A DNA stretch of 64,000 bases from contig OW386287.2 of assembly GCA_936432065.2 (NCBI GenBank), forward strand, positions 79,673,804 to 79,737,803, written 5' to 3'. A program made the position numbers and the translations under genes. The notes below the pieces were generated by a model. It saw only the letters and a program-made list of their open reading frames with translations. It was not told the DNA's origin and did not search any database. This DNA is from Rutpela maculata (lineage: Eukaryota; Arthropoda; Insecta; Coleoptera; Cerambycidae). Position 1 is the first letter of the stretch. Each line of letters opens with the position of its first letter. This document shows, piece after piece, positions 35,820 through 46,370 of the stretch.

Positions 35820-36720
35820 TAAGCTGGGCAATGGAAAATATGTAAGGTTTTTGAAGCATTTTTCTCGTAGAATGCGATGATACATTCGGATTCACGGAAA
35901 ATGTCGGGATAAAGTGGAAAAGTTAACAAAAAGTTTGGGAATTTAGAAAATCCTGTCTGAGATATTCACAAGTTAAACTTTTAAGATCTATAATATTTTA
36001 TTCTAGATTGTGGTGATTTATTTTAATATTTTTTCTCACAGAATATGATGCTCTACTTCGCTTTGCCAAAAAATGTCGGGAAAATGCGGAGACATTAAGA
36101 AAACGCTTAAAAATTCACAAATTCGAATCTGTAATATTCAAAATTTAAACTTTTTAATATTCAAAGCTTATTAAGCTAAATTCAGGTGGTTTCTTGTAGT
36201 ATTTTTCCCGTAGGATACGAAGGTCTGCATTTTTTTGCAGAAAAATGTTGGAAAATGCGAAAAAATTAAGAAAATGTTTGAAAACTCACAAAATCTAGTC
36301 TGCGTCATTCTCAAGTGAAACATATTAAGAACCATTAACTTGAGATTTTAGTGGTTTTATCTCGAAGTAATTATCCAATAAAATGAGGAAGTTCGTACAG
36401 CTTTACGGAAAAATCCCTGGAAAATCTGGTTAAATCAAGACAATGAATAAAACGCACAATATCTAGCTTGCAATATACATAAATGAAACGTGTTAAGGTC
36501 TAAAGTGTTCAATGTGCTTTCTTGTAGTATTTTTCCTGTGATACACGAGGTGTATTTTGTTTGCGGAAAAATGTGAAAAAATCAAGAAAATGTCTAATAA
36601 TTTGGAATTTTGTTTTATGCAATATTCACAAGTAAAAAATCTATTAAAATCAAGCGTATATGATTTGAAATCACTCTGTTTTCTCATAGTATTTTTTACA
36701 TTACATTTTTTACTCTATGT
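35820..36720. repeat. Satellite-like tandem array, about 165 bp period, 5-6 diverged units
   Basis: A core like TAGTATTTTTCCCGTAGGAT followed by a GAGG/GATG-type phrase recurs near 35862, 36025, 36198, 36361, 36523 and 36687. The spacing is 162-173 bp. Units also share GGAAAAATGTCGGGAAAATG and AATATTCACAAGTNAAAC-type phrases. A single inverted unit occurs at about 38040-38110, with CGTATCCTACGGGAAAAATA and CTACAAGAAACCACCTGA. The unit length suits nucleosome-scale satellite DNA, though the units are much diverged. Confidence 0.75.
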
Positions 36721-36791
36721 ATGACCAAAATCAAATCTAATGTTATTTTAGAGAAGATGCAAAAAAATTGTAAAGCATATTAAAAACCATT

Positions 36792-37605
36792 ACAGTCCAT
36801 ACGAAACTTGCAAAAAAAGTCTAAAACCCCAAAAGTACAAAGGTAGCGACAAAATATGTCTACTCCCCCGTTTTCCAGGACGGCCAACACGATGGTGATA
36901 CTCGCGTGGTCCCTACCCCTCTTGAACCACCCCTTTTCTTCCATTTTTCGTTGTTAGACATGCGAAGACTTGTTGGATCGGTTTTTTTTTTTGAGGAAAC
37001 TCGACATGTCCTGTAAGATTTCGCAATCAGACATCTCCTAACGCCCCCCGGGGGTTGAAACCACCCCCTCCCTGGAACATGCAAAAATCATCCAAACGTG
37101 CCGAAAATTGCTTTCTACACGTTTTCAAGGGCGGGGAACACGATGCTGATATTATTTAACTTCCCATCCCTAACTAACTACCCCTAAATAGGAGTAGTTG
37201 GTTAGTGGTGGGAGGCTAAATGATATCAGCATCGTGTTCCCCGCCCTTAAAAACGTGTAAAAAATAATTTTCGGCACGTTTGGATGTTTTTTGAATATTC
37301 CGGTATTGAGTGAGGGGGTGGCTTCAACCCTCGGGGGTCGTTAGGATGTCTGGTTGCGAAATTTTACGGGACATATTGAGTTTTCTTAAAAAAAAAAGCC
37401 GATCCAACAAGTCCTCGCATGCCTAACAACGAAAAATGGAAGAAAAGGGATGGTTTTTTGCGTTTGGGGGTAGTTCGAGAGGGGTAGGAACCGCGCGAGT
37501 ATCACCATCGTGTTGGCCGTCCTGAAAAACGGGGGAGTAGACATATTTTGTCGCTACCCTTGCACTTTTGGGATTTTTACAACTTTCGCATGGGCTATTA
37601 TATCA
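36792..37605. repeat. Large hairpin (foldback) element, arms of about 395 bp
   Basis: The left arm (36792-37180) and right arm (37195-37605) are close inverted complements. Shared phrases are GTAGCGACAAAATATGTCTA, GGCCAACACGATGGTGATAC, GATTTCGCAA/TTGCGAAAT, CACGTTTTCAAGGGCGGGGA and ACACGATGCTGATAT. The centre (about 37187) is an ACTACCCCTAAATAGGAGTA turn. The arms are GC-richer than the surroundings and share the 'ccatcgtgttsgccgtcct...ggggg' type phrase with 6165-6960. No gene is seen. Confidence 0.85.
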
Positions 37606-38120
37606 AGTGTATATGTTACGTATTACTAACTCAAATTAGAAGAATTTTCAGTAACTAACTTTTCAAGTACTTCATGGTCAAAACCAAAATCACTTATAAG
37701 TTTTAGTCTTTTAACCGTGATTATCGTTGTTTTTTAGATCTCTCCTTTCAAATATTTCTTACTTCTTTTTTTCAGAGCAGCCTTTCTAAAAAGATTTTTT
37801 TAGTACTATTTCTTTCAATACTTGTTTTTCAGACCTATTCCTTTAAATTTTTTTTCGGATCCCCAAATAGTTGTTTTCAGAAGTGTCTTTCCAAAAAATT
37901 CAAACAGTTTTTTTCAAAAGTATCTTTCAAAATAGTTCTATATTCTAAACAGTTATTTCAACAAACACCTTTTTACACACAGTTCTTAGGCTGGATTTTG
38001 TGAGTTTTCAAGCATTCCTTTAATTTTTACGCTTTTTCCCAATATTTTCCCGCAAGAAAGAGTTGACCCTCGTATCCTACGGGAAAAATACTACAAGAAA
38101 CCACCTGACTCTCGCATAAT
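37606..38120. other. Short-repeat spacer and one inverted satellite unit
   Basis: 37740-37990 has short recurring TTTTCAGA...CTTTCAAAA phrases. 38040-38115 is one inverted copy of the 165-bp array unit. The LINE fragment begins right after it. Confidence 0.5.
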
Positions 38121-39340
38121 AAGCTTTGGATCTAGAGCGCTCCACAATCAGGGCTCGCCTATGCCAAGTTCAAAGACTAGCGTGTCTAGGTATAACAGGC
38201 GCAATCAGGACCACTCCAACGATTGCGATGGAGGCCATTCTTGGACTCACTCCCTTGCACGTTGAAGTGGAGCTTGAAGCTAGGAAAGCAGCAAAAAGAC
38301 TGTTCAAAAATGGAATGTGGAACATGACGGGCCAAGGGCTAGGGCACACAAAGGCTCTGGCTCTACCGGTAAGGGACCAGGTTATCGCTCAATCAGGTGA
38401 TGACCGGTGTCTCCCCGTCTACTCTTTCACAATTCCATATACCGTTGTGTTTCCCAGTCGAGACGTCTGGGAACGCGACAAAACGCATCTCCTGAGTCCC
38501 GGTGTTCTGGAATGGTACACAGATGGATCCAAGACTCAAGAGGGAACGGGCGCAGGCATACACGGATGCAAACCAAGGGCTCGTATATCGGTGCCACTTG
38601 GTAGGTACCCTAGTGTGTTTCGAGCAGAAGTGAATGCCATACTACTGTGCACAAGCGAAAATCTCAGCAGAGGTTTCGTAGACAAACATATTTACATATG
38701 CGACAGCCAGGCGGCTCTGAAGTCCCTTGCGTCAAACAAGGTGACCTCTAGGCTGGTGCTTAACTGTCGAAACATTTTGACCGAACTTTGTGAACGCAAC
38801 TCGGTTAAACTCATATAGGTGCCCGGACACAGTGGTGTGGAGGGCAACGAAGAAGCAGATCGTCTGGCGGGAAAAAGAGCAAAAACTCCCTTCCCTGGCC
38901 CTAAGCCAGCCTTCGGTCTGCCAAGGAGTCTGATTCACTCAGAACTGCAAGACTGGGCTGCGGCACAGTTTAACAACTATTGGGCTCGAGCCCCCGGTAT
39001 GAGGCAGTCGAGGCTCCACATAAAGGGGCCCTCGGCTGCCTCTACCGTAAAGTGGTTGCTTGGGCTCAATAGAGAAAAAATGAGACGGATGGTGGGCCTA
39101 ATAATAGGACACTGTCCTCTGAACAATCACCTACATACAATGAGGTTGAGAGATGATCCAACTTGTCGGATGTGTGGAGTGGAGGATGAAACCATCACTC
39201 ATATCCTATGCAGTTGCGCCCCATTAGGAGCGTCAAGGCATAGGCTCCTCGAGAGGCAATTCTTGCATCCAGAGGAACTACGGGATATCCCTTGGAACAG
39301 GCTGCTTTCCTTTGTGGAAAGCACTGGTCTTTTCTAAGAG
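38121..39340 (+). pseudogene. 5'-truncated non-LTR retrotransposon, RNase H and C-terminal zinc region (LINE copy 1)
   Basis: The frame opens at about 38126 with an RT thumb-like stretch (CQVQRLACLGITGAIRTTPT, MEAILGLTPLHVEVELEARK). RNase H follows with its acidic residues in order: YTDGSK (38515), FRAEVNAI (38619), ICDSQAA (38697) and NEEADRLAG (38847). A C-terminal finger CRMCGVEDETITHILCSC (CX2CX8HX4C) lies near 39167-39220. The frame ends at TAA 39335-39337. A TAG at 38816-38818 replaces the strongly conserved Trp before VPGHSG. Otherwise the frame is open for about 400 codons. The layout fits R1/Jockey/I-type LINEs with RNase H. The upstream RT and ORF1 are missing. Confidence 0.88.
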
Positions 39341-40980
39341 ATCCTACACGTCGCAAACGTACAATGGGCCGACAGGCCTGAGTACTGCGGATTTCGACAT
39401 CTGCTCGCGTTCTCTAATCAATCTAATCAAGCTCTGGATCTTAAACAGATTAAATTTTGGATATTACAGACTCGGATTTATAAATTTTTGGGCATTCTTG
39501 GGCTAGAGATACGGGATAAAATGTTTCGTAAGGCTTCTTATAATATAGTAGTAAGATCAGGCTTAGATCATCAATATATAGAAAGAATGGTTATTTTCTT
39601 GTTTTTAAAATTGAATGTTAGATATTAAGTGTATGAGAGAAGTTGATAAGATGTTTCGTAAGAGAGGATTCTTGTTGATATACGAGCATGATCAGACTTG
39701 GATCAATAGAATCAGCGAATGGTTTCTCTGAAAGTTATCTGCTGAATACCCAAAAGAATATTTTTCAATAATTACCACACCTTATTTCAAAATTTATTTT
39801 CAATTCTAGAGTGTTGTGGTACCAAAAATATATTTACGGCACGCTAATAGAAAAATAAAAAGTCGCTATGGTTGTAATAGTTACTTGCCTAGATGAGTTT
39901 CAAACTTTTAAGTATAATTTTTACACAATAGATTTTACACAAGATTTCATCAAATGGTAAGAAAGTGAGGTTTAACATTTTAAAGAACATAATTTTAAAT
40001 CTAATGATAATGATTTGATTGAATGATTTTGGAAATACATTTTTTGAGAAATGGGCCAAACTGCATTAAGTTTGATAGTCATCTGGTTCGCTTCTTTATT
40101 TTGATTCGATTCTAGAAAAATATTGCCTGCTTGGCGTTCCCAATACTCCCCTTATCATTAACCTATCTTCTATTTTCTACTAAAATTATTCATATTCTTA
40201 AATTCCTTGCAGAGACTTCCAAAACACAAGGTTATCTGTTTAACAGAAGAATCAGGAGATATTGTTTTGTTACAGCCCTGGAGACAGTGACAGAAATTTT
40301 AGGTCAATTTTGATAACATTCCTTTTAACACTATTCTACTATTTCTGTGTCATAAATAATGAAAGTGATTGTCTGCCAGGGTACGAGCGGGATAAGTCTC
40401 AACAGGAGTGTCTCAACTATGTAAGAAATTCACCTAAATTCCAAAAATATGAGAATATTCCATTTGAACTACTAATTTTCGTTTAAACCGGAAATGCAAT
40501 AAAATTGAATTTGTGTAAAAAAAATGGGTTTCACCTGTATAATAAGCGCTGCAAATTTAATTTTTTTTCGTTACAAATATTTTAGGAAATATATAAGCGG
40601 ACACGCTTCTAACTGACCCGGTATATTTGTTGAATCTAAAGCTAAGTGAATCAGCGTTGGAACTGTTAGAAAGAGAAATTATGCTAATTAACTCATAATT
40701 TACATGCACTCGCTTATAAGAGACAGAAATAACATTTTTATTTATATAATTTTCTACATTAAGAAATTTCTGTTTGTTATTTTGTGGCAAGATGGAATTA
40801 CGTCCTAAAACAAAACTAACTATATTATTAGTTTCTCAGTTATGTCAAGACCAGAGACCTGCTACTTTTTCTATTTGAGGTAGACGAAAATATTACATGT
40901 GTCAAACTGAAAAAGGACATTTAGTATCCACGATAACACACCTTTAAGCAATGATAACGGGCAATGATAATGAGATTAAG
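39341..40980. other. LINE 3' tail and AT-rich spacer
   Basis: 39341-39500 is probably the LINE 3' untranslated region. After it I see no gene or clear repeat. Confidence 0.4.
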
Positions 40981-41189
40981 TACTAGTCAACCATCCTAGA
41001 TTGGCAAGTAGCCACGCAGAGAAAGAAGAAATATCGTCACTGTTGGACAGATACAAACAAGCTTCTTAAGCCAGCTAGCTAGCTAGCTAGCTTAAGACGC
41101 TTAAAAGGCTTGTTTGTTTCTGTCCAACAGTGACAATATTTCTTCTCTCTCTGCGCGACTACTTGCCATCCTAGGATAGTTAACTAGTA
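40981..41189. mobile_element. Short palindromic MITE, 209 bp
   Basis: Almost the whole element folds back. Paired phrases are TACTAGTCAACCATCCTAG with CTAGGATAGTTAACTAGTA, GGCAAGTAG with CTACTTGCC, GAAGAAATATCGTCACTGTT with its complement, and CTTAAG. The loop is a (GCTA)n run at about 41078-41097. It has no coding content. Confidence 0.8.
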
Positions 41190-41317
41190 CATGGACAATT
41201 TCTGTTTTATTTATATTGTTGAAATAGCAGTCGGCAACTCACGACTACAACTTTCATTCGTTTCCTAATAGTCTCCTTAAACATAAACATTTTACACATT
41301 TTAAAGTAAAATTGGTG

Positions 41318-42159
41318 TAACTGTCGTGAGCAAAATTAAATAGGACAAGTATTATAACGTATTTTTGCTAAAATCTAGTTGTGTACATCTAACTTTAATT
41401 TTTGTGACATTGTCAGTTAGTTGTCATAATTCATTGGAAGTGTGCCAAACTAATATGCCCCATATAAGTGACTTAGTTAAAGCTGGAGTTATTGCTAAAG
41501 CAGAAGATGGATGGTCAATGAGACAAATTGCACTGCATTATAACATTAACAAAAATTCTGTGTTTGACATTTTAAAGAAGTGGAGAATAAACGGTACGAT
41601 TAGTAGAAATCCTGGACAAGGGCGACGAAGGATATCAACTCAACAACAAGATTTGCAATTGGTAAATAATTTATTAGAAAATAAGAAGTATCCAAAAACG
41701 AAATGTGAGACCACGGATTGCCCAAGAATTACTGGAAGTAGTAAATAATGCATGGGAAAATATTATTACTAATGATTATTGTATAAGGTTATTTAATTCT
41801 ATGCCAAACAAACTTATAGAAGTTATAAATAGAAATGGTGCCATAACGAAATATTAATAGTTAGTTTCTTGTTAAGTTAGATATCCTTTGTTGCCCTGAT
41901 CCAGGATTTCTACTAATCGTACCGTTTATTCTCCACTTTTTTAAAATGTTAAACACATAATTTTTGTTAATGTTATAATGCAGTGCAATTTGTCGCATTG
42001 ACCATCTATCTTCCGCTTTAGCAATAACTACAGCATTACAATAAGAAATAAAATAAAAATGTTAACTGTTTTATTTCGGCTACTCATTACATGTTCAAAT
42101 AAAGACAGATTTACATTAGAAAAAAATAGTTGTCCTATTTAATTTTGCTCACGACAGTA
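41318..42159. mobile_element. Tc1/mariner-like element with internally deleted transposase and inverted duplication
   Basis: The ends are CTGTCGTGAGCAAAATTAAA (41321) and its complement ending at 42157, flanked by TA or near-TA bases. The inverted repeat is long (about 41320-41655 with 41880-42157) and includes the helix-turn-helix coding region on both arms. A decayed transposase lies at 41450-41855 (+). Confidence 0.85.
41450..41855 (+). pseudogene. Tc1-like transposase remnant: N-terminal HTH joined to C-terminus, catalytic core missing
   Basis: The open frame has a bipartite HTH DNA-binding region: MPHISDLVKAGVIAKAEDGW, SMRQIALHYNINKNSVFDIL, KKWRINGTISRNPGQGRRRI. It then runs LVNNLLENKKYP and, after a frame change, a typical transposase C-terminus (AWENIITNDYCIRLFNSMPN, KLIEVINRNGAITKY, TAA at about 41855). 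The DDE catalytic domain, about 200 residues, is absent. The element is therefore a deletion derivative that kept both coding ends. Part of the HTH is repeated in inverse at 41900-42060. Confidence 0.85.
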
Positions 42160-42450
42160 CCACCTAATCTGCGAAAAGATTGTTTAATCCTGGGAGACAT
42201 ACTGTATATTACAGTTTATATATCATGTACGTCTTTTTATTTTTGTGTGCTTAATCAAAATCCTTGGTAACATTTTGCTATACTATTATAATAAAAAGTA
42301 TACGCAAAACAAGACAGTTTGAACGCCTCTGGCGATCACCCTGTATGATGGATATGTTTCAGTTTCAAAAGATAGTATTCTACCATGCTATTTTACGCAT
42401 GTTTCAAATTTGAAATAAAAATTTTAAATCTAGCGTAAGTTATTGTGCTT
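42160..42450. other. Spacer between small DNA elements
   Basis: A mariner-type end phrase (CACCCTGTATGATGG) occurs near 42340, with no partner found. Nothing else is seen. Confidence 0.35.
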
Positions 42451-43113
42451 TAGAGGTGGGTAGTACTCGTATAATTCGTATCGTTGGTACGAATCCTTGT
42501 AGTGGTACGAATGGTACGAATCCCACAAAAATAAAAGATTCGTACATTTCGTATCGCCGATACGATTGATACGAATATGGAATTTCGGTACCGGTATTGC
42601 GATGCGATACTCTTAGGGCCCGTTGTATAAGGTTAAACTTCAAACTGTGGATGGGGACCATTTAAACTAGAGATTTCAAATTTTAAAATACTCATAACCT
42701 CAAAATTCCCTTTTTTTATATGTAATACAAGGGCGGATCTAGAAAGGTTGCTGGGGGGACTGCGGCCATACCCATACCTTCGCAGGGTGTGGAATGGGAG
42801 TGTATGCAATTTATGATAGGTATGTTGCGGCAGTGTTATGGTTGTAATGATGTAATGTAATTAAATATTAACTACCGCCGAACGATCAATAATTATATCG
42901 ACATTTTCAATATTCAATAATATTCTATAATCCATGCTGAACACTGTGGAGTGGGAGTGTGGGTACGAATAGTACGAAAGGTACGAATAAGTACGTGATA
43001 CTGTTTAGTATCATGGAATCAGTGATACGAAGTGGTACGAAACGTACGAATCTTTTCTTGACACGGATTCATTTGGTACGAATCCTTAAAAAGAGTCGAA
43101 TCGCCCATCTCTA
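42451..43113. mobile_element. hAT-like MITE, 663 bp, with TACGAAT subrepeats
   Basis: The ends TAGAGGTGGG (42451) and CCCATCTCTA (ending 43113) pair. The flanks TTGTGCTT (42443-42450) and TTGTGTTT (43114-43121) are an 8-bp duplication with one change. Inside, GGTACGAAT/ATTCGTACC motifs recur many times near both ends, as in the AAGTATTT-rich ends of the hAT-like element at 11408. No transposase is seen. Confidence 0.85.
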
Positions 43114-43153
43114 TTGTGTTTAGTAGGTATTCGCAGTCGACTACGATCGACTG

Positions 43154-43298
43154 TGTAGTATTATGTAATGAACACCAATCTAGGTTTCCATTGGTTATCT
43201 TTTAACCTTCTTTACATTATATTTCTATTGACATCTCGCCAACTGGCGTCGCATTCGCCGCTCCTTATCATAAACCTTACAACTATATACATACTACA
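43154..43298 (-). repeat. Probable 3' LTR of a decayed gypsy element, 145 bp
   Basis: On the minus strand it begins TGTAGTATGTATATAG and ends ATAATACTACA, giving TG...CA ends inside short inverted repeats. The polypurine tract CAGAAAAAAGGAGGA lies directly before it (43299-43313). The position and strand agree with the integrase remnants upstream. I did not find the 5' LTR. Confidence 0.65.
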
Positions 43299-43313
43299 TC
43301 CTCCTTTTTTCTG
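43299..43313 (-). promoter_or_regulatory. Polypurine tract of the decayed gypsy element
   Basis: The minus strand reads AGAAAAAAGGAGGA immediately 5' of the TG of the putative LTR. Confidence 0.6.
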
Positions 43314-44277
43314 AGCTCAAACCTACTTATAATATTGGGTTAAATTTATAATTCACAAGTAAACTAAAACAAGTTAAAGTTATCAAAAATTAAAGGTAAG
43401 TTATTAATTAGTTATTAATTCAAAACAAAATATTTTAAATGATCAGGCATGTTTCGTTCTATTTGTGATCTAGCTATCGGTTCTTGTTCTATGCTGTCTG
43501 GTTCATTCCGGAGTTGTTCTCCGTATACATTGAGTAGTAATTGGAGTGTTCACGTTTTCTTACAAAACTATTTTTCTCTGTTTCAACAAAGTATGATCTG
43601 AGCTGTTTTGCTTCCTCTTCTATTACCCCTTCTGCGCATATTTACTATCCAAACCCGATCTCCTTCCTTTAAGGGTTTCATCTTTCTAACTCAATGTCGT
43701 TTATTATAATTTTTTTCCTGTTTAATTTTTCCTGTTTTTATATTTTCCTGCGCTTGTTTATGATCTAGTAATTTTTATGTTAAATTATGTACTAATATCG
43801 GTCCTCGGTTTGTTAGGCTCTTTTCGTATATTAGTTTAGCAGGAGATTTCAATTACGGTAAGATAAAAATGCTAAATAGTGATCGTCAGATTTTTTCTTC
43901 CCTCCCTTTCTCTTTTTCGAGCCCCACGCATCGAAAAAAATGTTCATATTAAATTTTCCTCAAGAAATGATTCTGATTCCACTATAGGCTATAGGGCTCC
44001 GTCTCCTTTACTGAGACAAATCTAGATCTCCTAGACTTAAGAAGGTCATTGAGGTGACATGGAAGGCGATTAATGCACATTTTTAAACACATTGGATTGT
44101 TGATATCCTGAACTTGAACTTATCCATTTAAATCCATATTTATTTACAAACTGTTTAAATTCGTAACTGGTAAATTGTCATCCGTTGTCTGATCTAACTA
44201 CATTTGTTATTCCATGGTGAGAAAATACGTCTTTAATGATAGCTTCACTGGTTATTCTCACGAGTTCCTTAATTTCG

Positions 44278-44291
44278 GTTGAAATAATAAT
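44278..44291. repeat. 14-bp target-site duplication of LINE copy 2, left
   Basis: GTTGAAATAATAAT, identical to 45267-45280. Confidence 0.9.
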
Positions 44292-45266
44292 CCTGGATTA
44301 CAAGAATTTCTGGATTCTGGATTGTTTCGTGGGGGGTGAGCTTGCGCTCACGTGCACTCAGGCCTCACAGGTGGGCCCATTGTGCTGCCCCCCTAGGTGG
44401 TGGTATATTCACCGAGCCTCTCATTCCTCAAACCAACCAATACTTGTGATGTATTTGAGGAGAATGCCGGGTGAGATGCCACCTATGCTGGCCATACTGA
44501 ACCAGAAGTCCCCCAGCATAGATCCTCTTTTCGTTGAGAGAGCAAGGCAGTGACAGAGCACATGCTCGGCAGTCTCGTCATCCAGATTGCACTCTCTATA
44601 CTTGCCTGTAACTCCCAGTGTATGAAGGTGTTTGTTTAGCACGCAATGTCCGGTTAGTATAAGCCTACATAGACGTGCAGATTACTACTGGACATCTGAA
44701 GACTGTGTTTGCCTAGCTTGCGACTGGGTCGCCAAAGCCTTTCTACTATGTCTGCAGCTACTTAGACCACTCCAACAGTCCGCGTGGTGTTTGAGTGTAT
44801 AATTCTTTAGCAGGGAACTGTGGACTGAATCCGAGGGTGTTATTGCAGGTTCCGGTCCATGCAGGGCGCTCTTAGATCCTTTGCTGGCTAAAGCGTCCTC
44901 TTCTTCATTACCCTGAATTCCATCGTGCCCTTTCACTCAACGGAGCTGGACACTATTGTTTCGTGCGAGCACATGCCCAGAGCCTACTCTACAGTTATTC
45001 AGGGCAAGCATGGCTGCTCAGCTGTCCATTGATATGCATATCATTTTGCCACTGACGTTTGCCTTCGTGGTTTCTATTACCGCTTGCAGAATCCCTACTA
45101 GTTCCTGGAAAACAGTAGCGTGTGTGCCTAGCGGTATTATCGAGTGTAGATCTAGGTCTTTTGAGTAGACCCCAACTTCTGATCCACAGTCCTTTTTTGA
45201 GCCATCGGTGTAGATTGATATGTCCAGCTCATCATTACCGGACACGTTCAAAATCTCAAAGCTCTT
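44292..45266 (-). pseudogene. 5'-truncated non-LTR retrotransposon inserted in gypsy pol (LINE copy 2)
   Basis: It is a 975-bp minus-strand LINE 3' end bounded by a perfect 14-bp duplication. One frame runs through four stops. It starts KSFEILNVSGNDELDISIYT and DGSK (RNase H), then VFQELVGILQAVIE (the usual Ala-Glu reads Gln-Glu) and MICISMDS. A TGA and AAMLALNNCRVG follow, then QLR, TGA (44937-44939), VKGHDGIQGNEEEDALASKG, two adjacent stops near 44680, and GHCVLNKHLHTLG. The finger-like ECNLDDETAEHVLCHC closes the frame, with the stop near 44421. The rest is 3' untranslated. It is a different lineage from LINE copy 1 and more decayed. Confidence 0.9.
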
Positions 45267-45280
45267 GTTGAAATAATAAT
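45267..45280. repeat. 14-bp target-site duplication of LINE copy 2, right
   Basis: GTTGAAATAATAAT, identical to 44278-44291. Confidence 0.9.
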
Positions 45281-46109
45281 ATTACAAGGGTTACAAGGTA
45301 AGTTTTATTTTAATATTCAGCTAAGTCGGCACCGATGATTGACCAAGGTCTTTCAGGTATTTTGGACGGTATCATCTGTTCCGTATTTGTTGGTTTATGT
45401 TATAAGCCAATTTCACATAAGGTTTTTTATTGGATTTGAAATTTCCAGCCACCACACGGTAGATTTTACCTTGCCCAACATTTAGTTAAACCAAAATGTC
45501 CATCGTGGATATGCTTTAAATATAATTTTCTAATTGAATTAGGAATTATGATACGATCATTGAAACATAGTAAATTGGCACTGATATTAAGTACATTTTT
45601 AAATTCAAAATATTCCCTGGTTTCAATTTACACCTAATAAGCTAACCGGATGTGATGTAGTCTTGATCGACATATCTTCATTTTGCCTCAATTTGATAAA
45701 ATCAGGTGACCATCGGTGATTTCGGCAATGACAGAATCTATGTAAACATCACTACCTTCAAAAGTGCGTCAGGCATGCGAAAAGATTTATCGGGTACATA
45801 CCCACACAACACAAGGCTGTCCGAGGGTCGTACTATGGCAAATTCCATTTAGTATTTAGATGCCTATGGAAATCCTAAGATCCCAGTTTGTATGCTTTTC
45901 GGCACTCTTTTAGTCATCCCAATGTCACAACTCAAAAGTAGTACGAGGGACGCGGACGTCCTGAAGGATATACCGGCGCTTGTACTAAGGACGTACCAGG
46001 ACATCCCGGGATATTTCGGGATGTCTTAAGTATTACGAATAGGATGTACAAACTACATACTGAAATGTCCCAGGATATCCTACGGACTGCAAATAGATAT
46101 CCACGGACA

Positions 46110-46370
46110 ACTTAATTTTTCTGTTTCTTGGTGGGATCCTATGCCACATGTGTTTTCTTCTAAAACAATGTCCGTAAAATCAACAAAGTAATACAATTAT
46201 CCAGTATTTTACTGGAAAATCTCTACGCCTCTGACTTTTACGTTATAGAAGCGTAGAGGTTATTTTCGAGTCAAATACTGGATAATTGCATTATTTTGTA
46301 GATTTTACGGACATTGTTTTAGAAGAGAACATGTGGCAAAGGATCCCACCAAGAAATATAAAAATTAAGA
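46110..46370. mobile_element. Palindromic MITE, about 260 bp
   Basis: The arms pair through TTTCTTGGTGGGATCC, TGCCACATGT, TCTTCTAAAACAATGTCCGT, AAAATC, AATTATCCAGTATTT and CTCTACGC, with a centre near 46238. A half copy lies at 11085-11255. That copy also matches the flank to 46397, so the full unit may be longer on the right. Confidence 0.8.
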
